In this document: positions 14,015 to 15,786 of the stretch, piece by piece
How the letters are laid out: each line of letters starts with the position of its first letter
Numbering within the stretch: position 1 is the first letter of the stretch
Assembly: GCA_002336465.1 (NCBI GenBank)
Contig: DDEP01000237.1
Coordinates: 1-15,786, forward strand
DNA: 15,786 nt
Source: Pedobacter sp. UBA1951
GTDB taxonomy: Bacteria > Bacteroidota > Bacteroidia > Sphingobacteriales > Sphingobacteriaceae
Direction: 5' to 3'
Program-made: the position numbers and the translations under genes
Notes under the pieces: model-generated
Told to the model about the DNA's origin: nothing
Databases searched by the model: none
What the model saw: the letters and a program-made list of their open reading frames with translations, nothing else

Positions 14015-15559
14015 TTAGTCTATACCGCCTTTACGTGTAGCTTTTTGCTGTTTAGGCCATTCGGCCGCTTTTCCTGTACGTGGGTTAACCGGTAACTCAG
14101 CTTTTTCACGAGAGGTTCTTTCTGGATCTTCGCAAGCCATATACACCAAGATAGCTGCTAAAACCACATTGTTTTTAATCTCGTCAAAAACTAATTTATC
14201 ATAAGAGTCGCGGTTAGTGTGCCAAGTATAAGTACCATAATCCCAACTGGTAGAACTTAGAGAAAAGCCTGGAGCACCTACGGCTACAAATGAAGCGAAA
14301 TCTGAACCACCTGCGCCTGGCATGCCAGGGAAACTGGTTTTGATTTGATTCTTAATCGTATCAGGTACTTTTTCTAACCATTTGGTAATATAATCTTTAG
14401 CTTTAGCAAAACCCTGTCCAGAAATGTTTACTACACGTCCGGTTCCGTTATCCTGATTAAATAACGCTTGTAGGTTGTCAATTATTTTAGGGTTATCTTC
14501 TACAAAAGCACGAGAACCGTTTAATCCTTGTTCTTCGCTACCCCAGTGACCAACTAAAATGGTTCTTTTAGGGTTAGGGTAGAATTTTTTCAAGATACGC
14601 ATGGTTTCCATCATTAAAATGGTTCCAGATCCGTTATCGGTAGCTCCGCTTGCAGCATCCCATGAATCTAAGTGAGCAGATAACATTACATACTCATTCG
14701 GTTTTTCTTTTCCTTTGATTTCTGCAATGGTATTGAAAGTTGGTACTACACCATTTTCTTTAGATTCAGATACGATATTTACTACTGGTTTAGAACCGAA
14801 TTTAGCTAAGCGATAAACCAATCCATAATCTTCTACAGAGAAGTTAACCGTAGGTATTTTTTTGGTGTTTGCACCAAAAACTTTATCTACACCAAAGCCT
14901 TGAGACCAGTTGTTGATCACAATAGCTGCTGCTCCGGCATTTTCCAGTGCAAGTGCTAATGCTTTTGCATTTAAGCCTGTTTTAGCTAAGTTCTGGCTAA
15001 AGCTTTTGGCAGCATCAGCTTTATCTTTTTTATATCTTTCAAAAAGATCTTTGGTTGCAAATTTTTCCCAGTTATCATCAGGGCGACCAGAAATCTGGTT
15101 ATGCGAAATTAAAACCACTTTACCCTTCACATTAGGTAACCATTTTTGAAACGATACAGAATCTGTAATCACTTCAGGTAAGATAATGGCTTCTGCCCTA
15201 ATTGCCTTTCCGTTTGTAGAAGGGCTCCATGCCAATTGTGTGGCTTCGAGTGTTCTTAAACGAGGACTTATTAGATCTACATGGGTAACACCGCGTTCCC
15301 AGCCACGCCATTCGCCCCATTTTTCATTTTTAGCAGGGATATTCCACTCGCTGTATTTTTTTACAACCCAATCATTAGATTGTTTCATTTGAGGACTTCC
15401 CACTAAACGGGGACCGACCACATCCATCAATTCGTGCGCTAATTTTTCAAGCTGTGAGTTTTGGTTGGCCTCTTTAACAACATTTTCTACAAACTTATCC
15501 TGTGCAAAAGCGAAGGAAGATGTAAACAGAAAAAAAGCAGGTAAAAATTTTTTAATCAT
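14015..15559 (-). CDS. Exported M28-family zinc metallopeptidase
   Basis: The 514-residue protein has a Sec signal peptide (MIKKF, hydrophobic core, cleavage after AFA19 before Gln) and is predicted to be periplasmic or secreted. The C-terminal M28 catalytic domain (about 275-480) carries the full two-zinc set: His296 in SAHLDSWD, bridging Asp308 in GATDNGSG, general base Glu342 and ligand Glu343 in EEQG, Asp370 in NQDNGTG and His447 in WHTNRD. A PA-like insert (about 115-265) separates it from the N-terminal helix region. The order resembles carboxypeptidase Q and bacterial aminopeptidases, so it should remove single residues from peptides; the exact specificity is not readable. The tail after 480 is Lys-rich. 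The gene is monocistronic, convergent with the MBL gene at a shared terminator. Confidence 0.92.
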   Translation of the reverse strand: MIKKFLPAFFLFTSSFAFAQDKFVENVVKEANQNSQLEKLAHELMDVVGPRLVGSPQMKQSNDWVVKKYSEWNIPAKNEKWGEWRGWERGVTHVDLISPRLRTLEATQLAWSPSTNGKAIRAEAIILPEVITDSVSFQKWLPNVKGKVVLISHNQISGRPDDNWEKFATKDLFERYKKDKADAAKSFSQNLAKTGLNAKALALALENAGAAAIVINNWSQGFGVDKVFGANTKKIPTVNFSVEDYGLVYRLAKFGSKPVVNIVSESKENGVVPTFNTIAEIKGKEKPNEYVMLSAHLDSWDAASGATDNGSGTILMMETMRILKKFYPNPKRTILVGHWGSEEQGLNGSRAFVEDNPKIIDNLQALFNQDNGTGRVVNISGQGFAKAKDYITKWLEKVPDTIKNQIKTSFPGMPGAGGSDFASFVAVGAPGFSLSSTSWDYGTYTWHTNRDSYDKLVFDEIKNNVVLAAILVYMACEDPERTSREKAELPVNPRTGKAAEWPKQQKATRKGGID

Positions 15560-15743
15560 GTTTAGGATAATTAGATAAAAACAAGGAACTAAAATAACAA
15601 TAAAGAAATGGATAAACTTTTTAATAATAGAAATGTTGCATTATAAACTCAGAAAATCAGCTTGAAATTTAATTGTATTTTAATCCCAGTTTAATTTGCT
15701 TTATAGATTACAGCAATGTTTTTTTGTTAGTTTTATGGAGTAG

Positions 15744-15786
15744 ATGAAAAAAATACTTTTATGGGTTGCCCTTTTGCTTTGGAGCA
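15744..15786 (+). CDS. N-terminus of an exported protein (runs off right edge)
   Basis: An ATG at 15744 opens a frame that continues to the window end and reads MKKILLWVALLLWS: two lysines followed by a strongly hydrophobic run, as in a Sec or lipoprotein signal peptide. Only 14 codons are visible, so family and function cannot be stated. The start is preceded by a 184-bp spacer shared with the divergent peptidase gene. That spacer (15560-15743) is very AT-rich, and I see no convincing promoter pair, hairpin or repeat in it. Confidence 0.6.
   Translation, partial: MKKILLWVALLLWS

Noticed and set aside
1..15786. CRISPR array, tRNA, rRNA, insertion sequence, prophage or defence island
   Set aside because: No spaced exact repeats, cloverleaf sequence, transposase, integrase or nuclease/effector genes were found; the gene content is ordinary chromosomal.

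Overview
The window looks like chromosomal DNA of a Bacteroidota member, most likely family Sphingobacteriaceae (Pedobacter-like). The evidence is AT-rich DNA, starts without Shine-Dalgarno motifs, TAnnTTTG/TTTG-type promoter elements, and proteins typical of that phylum: a double-length NusB, a DUF3276/PUR nucleic-acid-binding protein, a DUF1573 lipoprotein, a leucine dehydrogenase and a Lon with an acidic N-terminal extension. The genus is inferred from family resemblance only.

Layout. Positions 1-197 hold the 5'-truncated remnant of a DUF4386 membrane-protein gene on the minus strand. Next, also on the minus strand, comes the series cmk (cytidylate kinase), a secreted DUF1080 protein and a two-domain sulfurtransferase (sseA), with gaps of 37 and 2 bp. 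The ribosome-rescue factor gene arfB diverges from cmk and runs towards an LpxR-like outer-membrane protein gene. That gene overlaps the end of lon by 8 bp and starts with TTG. A 264-bp divergent spacer separates lon from a secreted TPR protein gene. The TPR gene and a small PUR/DUF3276 gene converge on one strong bidirectional terminator.

From 8.1 to 10 kb lies an MdlA/YheI-type ABC half-transporter whose Walker B is followed by Asp instead of the catalytic Glu. Divergent from it are leucine dehydrogenase and the cluster nusB, DUF1573 lipoprotein and yajC, closed by a strong terminator. A Tat-exported metallo-beta-lactamase-fold hydrolase and an exported M28 metallopeptidase then converge on another bidirectional terminator. 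At the right edge a new exported protein begins (first 14 codons).

Most of the window is housekeeping and periplasm/envelope function: nucleotide metabolism, proteolysis, ribosome rescue, transcription antitermination, Sec accessory function and periplasmic hydrolases. I found no phage, transposon, CRISPR, tRNA or rRNA, and no cluster that looks like a new defence or biosynthetic system. The points worth a second look are the gene remnant at the left edge, the lon/lpxR overlap with a TTG start, the unpaired degenerate ABC half-transporter, the long NusB insertion, promoter-like boxes placed 7-8 nt before several starts, and short symmetric or repeated elements in three intergenic spacers.
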